A stretch of 64,000 nucleotides of DNA from Oscillospiraceae bacterium (GCA_009782475.1 WRIZ01000003.1:1-64000), one strand, 5' to 3'. Positions 18,205 to 26,623 are shown, numbered from the stretch's first letter. The notes: generated by a model from the sequence alone, not told the origin. Made by a program: numbers and translations.

Positions 18205-18730
18205 CATAAACAACTACGAAATCCTCATAAAAGCCCAATGTACATTAAGAGAGACTTCAATTAGCAGTCATAACGGACAATTTATGACAAATTCCACATT
18301 AAAAGTCATCGGATTTGATGAGGTGAAAAATCAGCATACAAAAAATTGGGGATTAGAGGGTCGAAAAGATATTGACAAACCTGCTTCTAATGATGCACTT
18401 TATATGAATTATAAAGGTGATATGTATTTTATTGAGTTTAGAAGCGGGAAGGTAGAAAAAACATTGCCTGACTTAAGACGAAAAATATTTGAAAGCATAT
18501 TGATATTAACAGATATTATAGAGAAAGGTATAACAAGCATTCGACTCCATTTGAACTACATACTTGTATTCGATGATTCAAGAAGTGAGATATTAAATAA
18601 AATTGAAGAAAAAGGCAAGATCGATAAGTTAACATATTTTGAAGGTTTATACTTTAAAAAAGTCCACACTATTTCCAAATCCATATTTGAATCTAATTTC
18701 GTAAGTGTATGGGAATCCCAATCCACATAA
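18197..18730 (+). CDS. Unknown partner protein of the OLD-like ATPase
   Basis: 177 residues, soluble, with no signal or membrane segment. The start ATG lies inside the ATPase 3' end (8-base overlap). A strand-like core, MYFIEFRSGKVEK, is followed by helical segments (RKIFESILILTDIIEKGITS) and a further strand (LNYILVFDDS). The E-x-x-x-G-K arrangement faintly recalls PD-(D/E)XK nuclease cores, but the evidence is weak. It is AT-rich like the ATPase and probably came in with it. I cannot assign a function. Confidence 0.6.
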   Translation: MIDINNYEILIKAQCTLRETSISSHNGQFMTNSTLKVIGFDEVKNQHTKNWGLEGRKDIDKPASNDALYMNYKGDMYFIEFRSGKVEKTLPDLRRKIFESILILTDIIEKGITSIRLHLNYILVFDDSRSEILNKIEEKGKIDKLTYFEGLYFKKVHTISKSIFESNFVSVWESQST

Positions 18731-18749
18731 TAAGGAGAATAGTCAAGCC

Positions 18750-19502
18750 ATGATGTCCATGCAAGACTTCATCCTCCGCCTCAACCCCCGGTTTTCCGAG
18801 GCCGATAAGGAGCAATGTATCCCCATCGTCAGCAAGATGATCACGCTGGCGCATATCGCCCGCAGGCAGGGTTTGCTGTCTCTGTCCAAAGAGATCGAGG
18901 AGGAAGAGCATCTCTTCTTCAAAACGGCGGTCGAAATGGTGCTGGACGGCCGGGAGCCGGAAATGGCCGGGCAGGTGTTGCAGTACCTCATTTTGGCCGA
19001 CGGCTTTACAGGCGCGCTGCTGCTGGAACGGCTGATCATCAGCGAGGCCGTGCTGGGCATACAGCAAAACAGGAACCCCCATGACGCCGCGCTGGTGTTG
19101 GCGTCCATGCTCGGAGAGCGGTATCTGCCGCTGTTTAACCGTTTGTCGCATGAGGATTCCATGCGGAACAGCATCAAACTGATCGATTCGCTGCACGATA
19201 AAAAAGCGTGGCCGGAATACATGGTGTTTGAAAAAATGTTGTTAAAACAGCCTGTCGGATGTTTGCAGCGTATCCTGCGGAACATTGACCACCAAACGCT
19301 GGGCGTCGCCCTGCATGGCTGCGGGCATGAACTCATCCAAAAAGTCTTGCTGAACGGCGTTTCGCAAAACACCTGCAAACGCATCTGCGAGGATTTTGAC
19401 TATTACGGGACGCTTTCCGGGGTGGTAACCATCAACGCGCAGACGGAAATCCTGAATGCCATCGATGAATTGGAAAAATCAGGGGAAATCATACCCATAT
19501 AG
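18750..19502 (+). CDS. Hybrid protein with MotA-like and FliG C-terminal-like regions
   Basis: 250 residues with no membrane segments. Residues 30-80 ([20 protein letters not shown], then [15 protein letters not shown]) resemble the cytoplasmic loop of the stator protein MotA. Residues 165-248 ([19 protein letters not shown] to [11 protein letters not shown]) resemble the rotor domain FliG-C. In flagella these two regions touch each other. No flagellar gene is in the window. The start is ATG 18750 after AAGGAGA; glyS follows by 13 bases, suggesting co-transcription. Confidence 0.6.
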   Translation: MMSMQDFILRLNPRFSEADKEQCIPIVSKMITLAHIARRQGLLSLSKEIEEEEHLFFKTAVEMVLDGREPEMAGQVLQYLILADGFTGALLLERLIISEAVLGIQQNRNPHDAALVLASMLGERYLPLFNRLSHEDSMRNSIKLIDSLHDKKAWPEYMVFEKMLLKQPVGCLQRILRNIDHQTLGVALHGCGHELIQKVLLNGVSQNTCKRICEDFDYYGTLSGVVTINAQTEILNAIDELEKSGEIIPI

Positions 19503-19515
19503 GAGGAAGACTGTC

Positions 19516-20889
19516 ATGGACAACACGCAAAAGAGCATGGAGAAACTGGTGGCGCTCTGCAAGGGGCGCGGCTTCATCTATCCCGGTTCGGAAATATACG
19601 GCGGGCTGGCCAATACATGGGACTACGGCCCTTTGGGCATTGAGTTGAAAAACAACATCAAGGCGGCTTGGTGGAAAAAGTTCGTCCGCGAAAGCCCTTA
19701 TAACGTCGGGCTGGATTCCGGCATCCTGATGAATCCCGCCGTTTGGCAGGCTTCGGGGCATTTGAAAAACTTCAACGACCCATTGATGGATTGCCGCAAG
19801 TGTAAGAACCGCTATCGTGCCGATCATCTGATCGAAGCGGCGGGCGGCAGCCCCGCCGGGATGAGTTTTGACCAAATGAGCGGCTGGATGGCGGAAAACG
19901 GCGTCGTCTGCCCCGATTGCGGTTCTAAGGATTTCACCTCCATCCGCCAGTTCAACATGATGTTCAAAACCTTTCAGGGCGTCAACGAGGACACGGCGGC
20001 AACCATTTACCTCCGCCCGGAGACGGCGCAGGGCATCTTTGTGCAGTTTAAGAACATCCTGCGCACAACACGGAAAAAAATGCCGTTCGGCGTGGCGCAG
20101 ATCGGCAAAAGTTTCCGCAACGAGATCACGCCGGGCAACTTCATCTTCCGCACCCGCGAGTTTGAACAGATGGAAATGGAATTTTTCTGCAAACCAGGCA
20201 CCGACCTCGAATGGTTTGCCTACTGGAAGGAGTTTTGCAAAAACTGGCTCTTGGGGCTGGGAATGCGTGAGGAAAACCTCAAACTGCGTGACCACGAGGC
20301 GGAGGAATTGTCGCACTATTCCAATGCCACCACCGATTTTGAGTTCCTCTTCCCCTTCGGTTGGGGAGAGCTTTGGGGCGTCGCCGACCGCACCGACTTC
20401 GACCTGAAAAGCCATCAGGCCGAATCGGGTGAGAATATGGAATATTTCGACCCCGAAACGAATGAAAAATACATCCCCTATGTCATTGAACCCGCCCTCG
20501 GCGTCGACCGTATGTTTTTGGCCTTCTTGGTTGACGCATATGACGAAGAGGAGATCGCCGAGGGCGATGTGCGCACCGTCCTGCGCCTCCACCCGGCACT
20601 GGCTCCTGTTAAATGCGCCGTCCTGCCGCTCTCGAAAAAGCTGGGCGAAGAAGCGGCCAAACTCTATGCCAACCTGCAAAAGCATTTCAGCACTGAATAC
20701 GACGAAACAGGCTCCATCGGCAAGCGGTACCGCCGCCAAGACGAGATCGGTACCCTCTTCTGCGTTACCTATGACTTCGACAGTCAGGAAGACAACTGCG
20801 TCACCGTCCGTGACCGCGACACCATGAAACAGGAACGCATCCCGGCCGAACGCGTGGCGGCGTATATCGGGGAACGGCTGGCGTATTGA
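19516..20889 (+). CDS. glyS: Glycyl-tRNA synthetase, single-chain class II type
   Basis: 457 residues. Class II motif 2 (the [20 protein letters not shown] stretch) and motif 3 ([20 protein letters not shown]) are clear, and [18 protein letters not shown] near the N-terminus is typical of the alpha2 enzyme of Eukarya, Archaea and some Firmicutes. The insertion carries CxxC pairs for zinc. It charges tRNA-Gly. The start follows AGGAGG. Its stop codon overlaps the -35 box of the next promoter. Confidence 0.97.
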   Translation: MDNTQKSMEKLVALCKGRGFIYPGSEIYGGLANTWDYGPLGIELKNNIKAAWWKKFVRESPYNVGLDSGILMNPAVWQASGHLKNFNDPLMDCRKCKNRYRADHLIEAAGGSPAGMSFDQMSGWMAENGVVCPDCGSKDFTSIRQFNMMFKTFQGVNEDTAATIYLRPETAQGIFVQFKNILRTTRKKMPFGVAQIGKSFRNEITPGNFIFRTREFEQMEMEFFCKPGTDLEWFAYWKEFCKNWLLGLGMREENLKLRDHEAEELSHYSNATTDFEFLFPFGWGELWGVADRTDFDLKSHQAESGENMEYFDPETNEKYIPYVIEPALGVDRMFLAFLVDAYDEEEIAEGDVRTVLRLHPALAPVKCAVLPLSKKLGEEAAKLYANLQKHFSTEYDETGSIGKRYRRQDEIGTLFCVTYDFDSQEDNCVTVRDRDTMKQERIPAERVAAYIGERLAY

Positions 20890-20914
20890 CCCTATAGCGT
20901 CTTTATGGTAAAAT
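20886..20914 (+). promoter_or_regulatory. Promoter of small-ORF locus A
   Basis: TTGACC (20886-20891, overlapping the glyS stop), 17-base spacer, TAAAAT (20909-20914). Expected start near 20921. It reads through the left inverted repeat into the 37-codon ORF. Confidence 0.65.
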
Positions 20915-21018
20915 GCACCTAAGCGGAGGGATGCGCCCGACGCTTCACGGAAGAACCCCTGCCGGAGCGGTCTGCCGCAGCCCTGCCATAGAACGCTATG
21001 GAAAGGAGCGGATAGCCT

Positions 21019-21132
21019 ATGAAGTTTGTCCAAGCGGTGAAAGAAATTCGCTTGTTGGTCTCCGAAGTTCGGAAACTCGCGATACTTATAACCCAACGGA
21101 AAAACGACAAAAGCAAAAAGCCCTCCCGATAG
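21019..21132 (+). CDS. Small basic amphipathic peptide, candidate type I toxin (locus A)
   Basis: 37 codons: an amphipathic, leucine-rich helix (VKEIRLLVSEVRKLAILITQ) followed by a very basic tail (RKNDKSKKPSR). AAAGGAG lies 10 bases upstream of the ATG. The TAG stop falls in the loop of the following hairpin. A perfect consensus promoter on the opposite strand (21213-21241) points back at it. Size, charge, hairpin and antisense promoter fit a type I toxin; translation and toxicity are untested. Confidence 0.6.
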   Translation: MKFVQAVKEIRLLVSEVRKLAILITQRKNDKSKKPSR

Positions 21133-21159
21133 CTACCAACTGACGGAGGGCTTTTGCTT
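21111..21159. terminator. Hairpin serving both strands at locus A
   Basis: Stem AAGCAAAA(A)GCCCTCC (21111-21126) with GGAGGGCTTTTGCTT (21145-21159) and an 18-base loop containing the small ORF stop. T-rich tails follow on both strands, longer on the minus strand (GGGCTTTTTGCTTTTG). Confidence 0.8.
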
Positions 21160-21206
21160 GAACGTTAAGCGGTAGACCGCCATAATCGGCGGTGCGGTTC
21201 TTCCGT
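21111..21206 (-). ncRNA. Predicted antisense RNA of locus A
   Basis: On the minus strand a full-consensus promoter, TTGACA (21241-21236), 17 bases, TATAAT (21218-21213), directs a start near 21206 inside the right inverted repeat. Transcription would end at the hairpin 21111-21159, giving an RNA of about 95 bases that overlaps the 3' end of the small ORF mRNA. The RNA is predicted, not observed. Confidence 0.6.
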
Positions 21207-21272
21207 GTACCCATTATATTCCTTATCAAATATATTGTCAAGCACTTTATAAAGAAAGGATGGTATCCATCT

Positions 21273-22151
21273 ATGAACCAAAACCTACCCCTCCGCGCCG
21301 CCGAACTGCGGCTTGAAACCTTGCGCGTCTTCGAGGCGCGGGGCTTCGGGCATGTCGGCGGGGCGATGAGCGTCGTCGAGACGCTGGCCGTGCTGTACAA
21401 CGGCGTCATGCGGATCCGCCCGGAGCAGCCCGATTGGCCGGAGCGTGACCGCCTTGTGTGCAGCAAAGGTCACGCCGGGCCCGCCGTTTATGCCGCTTTG
21501 GCGGCTCGCGGCTATTTTGGAAAAGACCTCTTGAAGACGCTGAACCGCCCCGGCACCACCTTGCCCAGCCACTGCGACATGAACAAGACCCCCGGCGTGG
21601 ACATGACGACCGGCTCTTTGGGGCAGGGCGTCTCGACCGCCATCGGCCTCGCCATGGGGCAAAAACTGCGCGCCGGCGGGTCGCCGGAGACAATGTCCGC
21701 TTCGGCGGGGACGAGGGTTCCGAGAACCTTCCTCATCATCGGAGACGGCGAATGCAACGAGGGTCAGGTATGGGAAGGCTTGATGCTGGCCGCCCATCAA
21801 AAGCTGGACAACCTGATCGTCTTCTGCGACAACAACGGCCAGCAGCTGGACGGATACATCAAAAATGTCCTCGACACTGGCGACCTCGCCGAGAAATTCG
21901 CCGCTTTCGGATTCTTCACCCAATCGGTTGACGGACATGACGCCAACGCCATTGCGGAAGCAATTTCGTCTGCCGGCAAGGGGGATGCAACGTCACGTTG
22001 CCCCTCGATGATCGTGCTGAAGACCAAAAAGGGCTACGGCTGCACCTTCGCCGAGGATCAGGAGTTCAATCACCACATCGCTTTCACGCCGGAGCAGATG
22101 GCCGAAGCACTGGCCGCGGCGCAGAAAATGATCGGGGAGGTATCGGCATGA
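21273..22151 (+). CDS. Transketolase, N-terminal subunit
   Basis: 292 residues. Thiamine diphosphate-binding segment GDGECNEGQVWEGLMLA with the later NN (DNNGQ); CSKGHAGPAVYAAL and TGSLGQGVSTAIGLAMG are typical of the split enzyme. It pairs with the next gene to make an active transketolase moving two-carbon units in the pentose phosphate pathway. The ATG at 21273 begins at the conserved N-terminus; the AAAGGA is 12 bases upstream, rather far. Its stop overlaps the C-terminal subunit start (ATGA). Confidence 0.93.
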   Translation: MNQNLPLRAAELRLETLRVFEARGFGHVGGAMSVVETLAVLYNGVMRIRPEQPDWPERDRLVCSKGHAGPAVYAALAARGYFGKDLLKTLNRPGTTLPSHCDMNKTPGVDMTTGSLGQGVSTAIGLAMGQKLRAGGSPETMSASAGTRVPRTFLIIGDGECNEGQVWEGLMLAAHQKLDNLIVFCDNNGQQLDGYIKNVLDTGDLAEKFAAFGFFTQSVDGHDANAIAEAISSAGKGDATSRCPSMIVLKTKKGYGCTFAEDQEFNHHIAFTPEQMAEALAAAQKMIGEVSA

Positions 22152-23116
22152 GCGTAACGATTAAAAATGTCCTCCAAGCCGAGGAGAAAATGATGCGCGA
22201 CACCTATTGCCGCGTTTTGACCGAACTTGCCGGGAAAGATCAAAATATCATGGCTCTCGACGCCGACTTGATGAGTTCGTCCGGCATGAAACCGTTTATG
22301 AAAGCCTTCCCCGACCGCTTTGTCAACTGCGGCATCGCCGAGGCCAACATGGTGGGCGTCGCCGCCGGGTTGTCGGCGATGGGGTATGTGCCGTTCGCGC
22401 ACACTTTCGGCACCTTCGCCACCCGCCGCGTCTGCGACCAAATCTTCATGTCGGCGGCCTATGCCAAACTCAACGTCCGCATCATCGGCACCGACCCCGG
22501 CGTTTGCGCCGCTTACAACGGCGGGACGCATATGCCGCTGGAAGACATGGCCGTCCTGCGCGCCATTCCCGAGATGATTTTGATCGAGCCGACCGACTCT
22601 GTCATGCTGGAAAACCTGCTGCCGCAAATCGCCGGTCAACGCGGCGTTTACTACATCCGCCTCAACCGCAAAAACGCCGTGGGCGTCTACGAGGCTGGCA
22701 GCGCGTTCACCATCGGCAAAGGTGCCGTTCTGCGCGACGGCAAAGACGTCACCCTCTTCGCCTCCGGCATCATGGTGGCCGAAACCCTGGAAGCGGTCAA
22801 ACTGCTGGAAGAGCAGGGCGTTTCGGCGCGGGTCGTCAACTTGTTCACTTGGAAACCCATCGACGCCGAGCTGATCGTTGAGAGCGCGAAGCAAACCGGA
22901 GCCGTTGTCACCTGCGAGAACCACAACGTCGTCGGCGGGCTGGGCTCGGCCGTCGCCGAAGTCCTCGTCAAAAACCGTCCCGTCCCGGTCGAGATGATCG
23001 GCGTGCAGGATGAATTCGGCGAAGTCGGCCCGGAGGATTATTTACGCGGGAGATTTAATCTCACTGCCGTAGACATCGCCGCCGCCGCCATGCGGGCTGT
23101 AAAGCGTAAACCATAA
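22148..23116 (+). CDS. Transketolase, C-terminal subunit
   Basis: 322 residues. It holds the pyrimidine-binding domain (ADLMSSSGMKPFMKAFPDRF, NCGIAEANMVGVAAGLS with the catalytic Glu) and the C-terminal transketolase domain (LFASGIMVAETLEAVKLLEE, TCENHNVVGGLGSAVAEVL). It forms the active site together with the N-terminal subunit. GGGGAGG lies 8 bases before the ATG, which overlaps the preceding stop. Confidence 0.93.
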   Translation: MSVTIKNVLQAEEKMMRDTYCRVLTELAGKDQNIMALDADLMSSSGMKPFMKAFPDRFVNCGIAEANMVGVAAGLSAMGYVPFAHTFGTFATRRVCDQIFMSAAYAKLNVRIIGTDPGVCAAYNGGTHMPLEDMAVLRAIPEMILIEPTDSVMLENLLPQIAGQRGVYYIRLNRKNAVGVYEAGSAFTIGKGAVLRDGKDVTLFASGIMVAETLEAVKLLEEQGVSARVVNLFTWKPIDAELIVESAKQTGAVVTCENHNVVGGLGSAVAEVLVKNRPVPVEMIGVQDEFGEVGPEDYLRGRFNLTAVDIAAAAMRAVKRKP

Positions 23117-23130
23117 GGAAGGGTCATTTT

Positions 23131-24399
23131 ATGATAATAATAAAGAAATGCCTGCTGACTGTGCTTGCCGTTGTCTTGGTTATTTCTGCGTCAGGGTGCG
23201 GTCAAAGTAACAACACGCAAGAAAAGGACGAGGAGCAAAGCGCGGCTCCTTCCGGCAGGGATGTTTCGTTCTCTCCCGCCCCCGATTCGGACTTTGAGTT
23301 TACAACCAATAATGACAATAACGTTATAATCACCAAATACACAGGAGATGGCGGTAATGTCACAGTCCCGGATACGCTGGATGGTAAAACTGTGGTTTCC
23401 ATCGGCGCGTTTTCGTTCAGAGGTCTTGAAACGCTGACAGGCGTCAAATTGCCCGACAGCGTCACGTCCATCGGCAATTACGCGTTTACCCCCATCCCCG
23501 AAGACGCAACCGGTACTTTCGTCACGGTAAACAGCTCATTAAGAACTATCGTCATGGGCGGCAACGTCACAACAATCGGCGAAGGCGCGTTTTACAGCTG
23601 CTTTATGCTTGAGAGCGTCAATATCCCCGACAGTGTCACTTTTATCGGCAAAGAAGCGTTCAGGGGATGCAGAGCATTGAAAAGTGTTAATATCCCGGAT
23701 GGCCTTACAGAAATCGGATACGGCGTTTTTAACAGCTGCTCTTCGCTGGAAAGCGTCACCATCCCCGATAGCGTAACCAATATCGCCCAATACGCTTTTC
23801 ATATCTGTACAGTGCTTAAAGAAATCAAAGTAGGCGCGGGGAATGATTTTTACACCGATATTGACGGTGTACTGTTCAGTAAAGACCAGAAAACGCTCCT
23901 GCATTATCCGGCGGCTAAACCAGGTACGGAATACGCAATACCCCAAACCGTAGTATCCATAGAAGAAAGCGCGTTTCAATATAACAGTTTCCTCACCGGG
24001 GTAACAATACCACAAAGCGTGACATTCATCGGATACAATGCGTTTTATGACACTAAATCGCTTTTAAGCATAACAATCCCCGACTCCGTGACGTCAATCG
24101 GCGGAAACGTTTTCGCAGGCGGCGAATCCCTTGAAAGCGTGACGGTAGGCAGCGGTATAACGGTGATTGATGACCGTATGTTTCAAGCGAATAAGTCGCT
24201 TGTCAGCGTAACATTGCCGGACGGTCTGACAAAAATAGGCGGTTATGTGTTCGGCTCGTGTAAGTTGTTAAAGGAAATTAACATACCAGCAAGCGTAACA
24301 GAAATCGCGGACGACGCGTTTGCGAACTGCGATTCGCTCCCCGGCGAAACAAGGCAAAGAATCCTGCAAATCAACCCCAACGCTGTGTTTGTGCAGTAA
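23131..24399 (+). CDS. BspA-like leucine-rich repeat lipoprotein
   Basis: 422 residues. Lipoprotein signal with lipobox SASGC. From about residue 65 it carries at least eight LRR_5 (BspA/TpLRR) repeats of about 23 residues with the consensus VxIPDSVTxIGxxAFxxCxxL. Such surface repeats mediate binding to host or other cells or to matrix proteins. It follows the transketolase by 14 bases with its own SD (AAGGAAGGG). Ligand unknown. Confidence 0.92.
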   Translation: MIIIKKCLLTVLAVVLVISASGCGQSNNTQEKDEEQSAAPSGRDVSFSPAPDSDFEFTTNNDNNVIITKYTGDGGNVTVPDTLDGKTVVSIGAFSFRGLETLTGVKLPDSVTSIGNYAFTPIPEDATGTFVTVNSSLRTIVMGGNVTTIGEGAFYSCFMLESVNIPDSVTFIGKEAFRGCRALKSVNIPDGLTEIGYGVFNSCSSLESVTIPDSVTNIAQYAFHICTVLKEIKVGAGNDFYTDIDGVLFSKDQKTLLHYPAAKPGTEYAIPQTVVSIEESAFQYNSFLTGVTIPQSVTFIGYNAFYDTKSLLSITIPDSVTSIGGNVFAGGESLESVTVGSGITVIDDRMFQANKSLVSVTLPDGLTKIGGYVFGSCKLLKEINIPASVTEIADDAFANCDSLPGETRQRILQINPNAVFVQ

Positions 24400-24429
24400 G
24401 TATATGATAAAAGTTCCGGTTTTTATCGC

Positions 24430-24458
24430 TTGCAAATGACACGATTCTTCTGTATGAT
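24430..24458 (+). promoter_or_regulatory. Promoter of the DUF1902/HicA pair
   Basis: TTGCAA (24430-24435), 17-base spacer, TATGAT (24453-24458). The same TTGCAA-17-TATGAT form precedes the DUF362 gene at 26562-26590. Confidence 0.6.
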
Positions 24459-24489
24459 AAAAGGGAAGGCTAAACAGGGGGGTTATATA

Positions 24490-24711
24490 ATGTCTGAATA
24501 TAAAATCAATCTACAATGGGATCAAGATGCTTCCGTGTGGATCGCCACCAGTGACAGTGTTCCCGGTCTTGTTTTAGAATCTGGCTCATTCGATCTTCTT
24601 TTAGAGCGTGTCCGTTATGCGGTTCCTGAGCTGTTGGAAATGAACGGCATAACCCGTTCTGATGTCCCATTATGCTTTATATCAGAACGCCATGAGAGAG
24701 CGTATGCGTAG
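24490..24711 (+). CDS. DUF1902 (HicB-like) antitoxin
   Basis: 73 residues. INLQWDQDASVWIATSDSVPGLVLESGSFD fits the DUF1902/HicB small alpha-beta fold. Its ATG at 24490 follows CAGGGGGG. Its stop overlaps the GTG start of the HicA gene by one base. Order here is antitoxin then toxin, opposite to the hicAB locus at 6503-7079. It probably blocks the HicA encoded next. Confidence 0.82.
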   Translation: MSEYKINLQWDQDASVWIATSDSVPGLVLESGSFDLLLERVRYAVPELLEMNGITRSDVPLCFISERHERAYA

Positions 24712-24905
24712 TGGCGGAGTATGAAAAGAAGGTACGGCAAATTTTGAAAGAGAATGGTTGCCGATTTGAACGCAGAGGAAAAGGGGATCATGATATTTGG
24801 TACAGCCCCATCACAAACAGACCTGTAACGGTTGATAGCAAAATTAAATCCCGTCATACAGCAAATCATATCCTTAAGGAAAGCGGAATTTCTTATAAGT
24901 TCTAA
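24711..24905 (+). CDS. HicA-family toxin
   Basis: 64 residues from a GTG overlapping the DUF1902 stop. The HicA dsRBD-like fold is visible: YEKKVRQILKENGCRFERRG, the catalytic His in KGDHDIWYSP, VDSKIKSRHTANHILKESGI. Predicted mRNA interferase paired with the DUF1902 antitoxin. Its sequence differs clearly from the HicA at 6900-7079, so the two loci are not a recent duplication. Confidence 0.82.
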   Translation: MAEYEKKVRQILKENGCRFERRGKGDHDIWYSPITNRPVTVDSKIKSRHTANHILKESGISYKF

Positions 24906-24926
24906 ACCATCCTAGGAGGCCGTGCC

Positions 24927-25436
24927 ATGAACGAAGCCATCAATACCCGCCGTTCCGTCCGCAAATATAAGGCGGATCAACCGATCACAAAAGAGCAGCT
25001 CGACCGGCTGCTCCACGCTGCCATGCTCGCCCCTTCGGCCTGCAACTCCCGCCCGTGGGAGTTCATCGCCGTCACCAAGCGGGAGGTTTTGGACGAGATC
25101 GCGCGGGTGCATCCATACGCCAAAATGTGCGCGACGGCCACAGCGGCGATCATTGTCGTGGCTCTGCCGCAGAAAGGCGAGAGCAAGCCGGAAGGCTATT
25201 TCCCCCAAGATTGCGGAGCGGCAACGCAGAATGTTTTATTAGAGGCCGCAGTCATGGGACTGGGCACATGCTGGTGCGGGGTTTATCCGCGGGAAGCGCG
25301 CATGGCCGAGATGGCGGAGCTCTTCGGCATCCGCCAACCCAAGCTGCCGTTCTGCGTCATCGCCGTCGGCGTCCCGGACGAAACCCCGGCGCAAAGAGGT
25401 TTCTTTGAGGAAGACAAGGTGAGGTATGTCGTATGA
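24927..25436 (+). CDS. Nitroreductase-family FMN oxidoreductase
   Basis: 169 residues. The N-terminal FMN-binding signature INTRRSVRKYKADQPITKEQ, then APSACNSRPWEFIAVTKRE, and GLGTCWCGVYP near residue 112 are typical of the compact nitroreductase subfamily. It would reduce nitro compounds or quinones with NAD(P)H, as a dimer in the cytoplasm. AGGAGG supports the start. Substrate not inferable. Confidence 0.9.
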   Translation: MNEAINTRRSVRKYKADQPITKEQLDRLLHAAMLAPSACNSRPWEFIAVTKREVLDEIARVHPYAKMCATATAAIIVVALPQKGESKPEGYFPQDCGAATQNVLLEAAVMGLGTCWCGVYPREARMAEMAELFGIRQPKLPFCVIAVGVPDETPAQRGFFEEDKVRYVV

Positions 25437-25473
25437 TGGCTAATCAGGACTTGGAGTAATCGCAGAGTAATCT

Positions 25474-25504
25474 AAAACCGGAACGGTGACCCCGTTCCGG
25501 TTTT
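25474..25504. terminator. Bidirectional terminator
   Basis: A 13-bp perfect stem AAAACCGGAACGG (25474-25486) with CCGTTCCGGTTTT (25492-25504) lies between convergent genes, with T tracts on both strands. A near copy of the stem is at 26528-26556. Confidence 0.9.
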
Positions 25505-25510
25505 AATTGC

Positions 25511-26233
25511 TTAATATTCTACCCGGCTTAGTTTGGCAAGTATTCTCAGCATTGTATCAAGATACTCCTGCAAGGCATCCGCGTCGTCCCACAATTCATC
25601 CTCAAACTCATCCGCTCGTTCCGTCCATTCTATGAGTTTCTCCATTTGCGCCAAATACTCGGACATAAGAGCCAAGTCTGCCGGATTGTCCTTATACTGA
25701 TTGAGCAGGTTGATGTAACTGTCCACCCAATCCTCATACTCTTGAAGAAACTCCCGCCATTTGATGTTTCCCGGATTGCCGTCGTCCGGCGCAGCGGGAT
25801 TATCAACTGGTTTATTTTTCGGCTCGTCGATTCTAATCCACATGGTGTCATTATCCTTATACGTTACTGAGATTTTATATCCAGCCTCATTGTTTGCGTG
25901 AAAATAATCATCTCCTTTTCTGTAATTTACCGTGAACCCCATACTCCTGCATTCATCGACATATGTATCGTATTGCTCTCTCGTTGTTTCGCCTACATCA
26001 ATAACAAACCCATATGATGCTTCCCATGATACCTTCCCAATATTTGACTTTGGAATGGGCAACAGTTTGGCAATTTCACTGTCAGGCCATTTGAATTCGG
26101 AAAAGATAATTGTGGGTTCAACATCCTCCACTTTGTCTTTTTCCTTCTTTTCCTTCTCGCAATTGGATGAAAGAGCCGCGATTAGAACTACGCATAGTAG
26201 CAGAATCAGGATTGCGAATAAGACTTTCTTCAT
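25511..26233 (-). CDS. Membrane-anchored or secreted protein, DUF6591-like
   Basis: 240 residues from the ATG at 26233 (AGGAGG upstream). An N-terminal hydrophobic segment is followed by an acidic Lys/Glu linker and an alpha-beta domain (WPDSEIAKLLPIPKSNIGKV, then YDTYVDECRSMGFTVNYRKG) that recalls the DUF6591 type. The C-terminal 90 residues are acidic helices. No enzymatic motif. The family call is from memory of its pattern and is uncertain. Confidence 0.6.
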   Translation of the reverse strand: MKKVLFAILILLLCVVLIAALSSNCEKEKKEKDKVEDVEPTIIFSEFKWPDSEIAKLLPIPKSNIGKVSWEASYGFVIDVGETTREQYDTYVDECRSMGFTVNYRKGDDYFHANNEAGYKISVTYKDNDTMWIRIDEPKNKPVDNPAAPDDGNPGNIKWREFLQEYEDWVDSYINLLNQYKDNPADLALMSEYLAQMEKLIEWTERADEFEDELWDDADALQEYLDTMLRILAKLSRVEY

Positions 26234-26262
26234 TTGGATGCCTCCTATAGTGTGTTTTGCAT

Positions 26263-26292
26263 ACAATATCATAACACCGTGGTATATGTCAA
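26263..26292 (-). promoter_or_regulatory. Promoter of the DUF6591-like gene
   Basis: Minus strand TTGACA (26292-26287), 18-base spacer, TATTGT (26268-26263). Confidence 0.55.
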
Positions 26293-26348
26293 GGTGCTAT
26301 ATATCATTTTGTTATCCCGTCTTGTAAAATGAGGTCAGGGGTGTTGGT

Positions 26349-26504
26349 ATGACGCATAAAATCCAGTTCGGGCTTCGGTTCGATGAAGAGACGCTGATCG
26401 AAATCAAAAAAATCGCGGAAGAGGAAAACCGCTCTTTGAATAACCTGATCGAGTATTTGGTGAAACAATATATCAAAGAAAAAAAGGGTGATGGCAACGA
26501 TTAG
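26349..26504 (+). CDS. Small Arc-like ribbon-helix-helix protein
   Basis: 51 residues. The beta strand KIQFGLRFDEETLIEIKKIA followed by EENRSLNNLIEYLVKQYI is a classic Arc/MetJ ribbon-helix-helix pattern, including the ENRSLNNLIEYL turn. Probably a dimeric DNA-binding regulator or orphan antitoxin. An AGGGGTG lies shortly upstream and a terminator follows. The opposite strand also has an open frame (26304-26567), judged a mirror artefact. Confidence 0.78.
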   Translation: MTHKIQFGLRFDEETLIEIKKIAEEENRSLNNLIEYLVKQYIKEKKGDGND

Positions 26505-26527
26505 TCTCACCCTGATATATGCAAACC

Positions 26528-26556
26528 AAAACCGGAACGGCTGCCGTTTCGGTTTT
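26528..26556 (+). terminator. Terminator after the ribbon-helix-helix gene
   Basis: AAAACCGGAACGG-CTG-CCGTTTCGGTTTT with two mismatches, then ATTACTTG. The left arm is identical to that at 25474-25486. Confidence 0.7.
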
Positions 26557-26561
26557 ATTAC

Positions 26562-26590
26562 TTGCAAAAACCCGAAACCTTCTATATGAT
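26562..26590 (+). promoter_or_regulatory. Promoter of the DUF362 gene
   Basis: TTGCAA (26562-26567), 17-base spacer, TATGAT (26585-26590). Confidence 0.65.
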
Positions 26591-26623
26591 AGACCTAACA
26601 CAAACACTCGGGAGGGCTGCGTT

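Larger units (their letters stand above)
20946..21207. repeat. Inverted repeats flanking small-ORF locus A
   Basis: CACGGAAGAACC (20946-20957) is exactly reversed at 21196-21207. GCGGTCTGCCGC (20967-20978) matches the reverse complement of 21169-21180 at 11 of 12 bases. The arms bracket the small ORF and its hairpin. A transcript spanning both would fold its 5' end onto its 3' end. Between arm and ORF there is also CCATAG-AACG-CTATGG (20986-21001), next to the ribosome site. Confidence 0.85.

Noticed and set aside
16939..18730. Complete known anti-phage system (PARIS or Septu)
   Set aside because: The ATPase fits the general type, but the partner shows neither a TOPRIM/DUF4435 nor an HNH motif, so no named system can be claimed.
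19489..21096. 535-codon open frame on the minus strand
   Set aside because: It is the mirror of glyS and has no recognisable motif or ribosome site.
26304..26567. 87-codon open frame on the minus strand
   Set aside because: The opposite strand holds a clear 51-residue ribbon-helix-helix gene with ribosome site and terminator.
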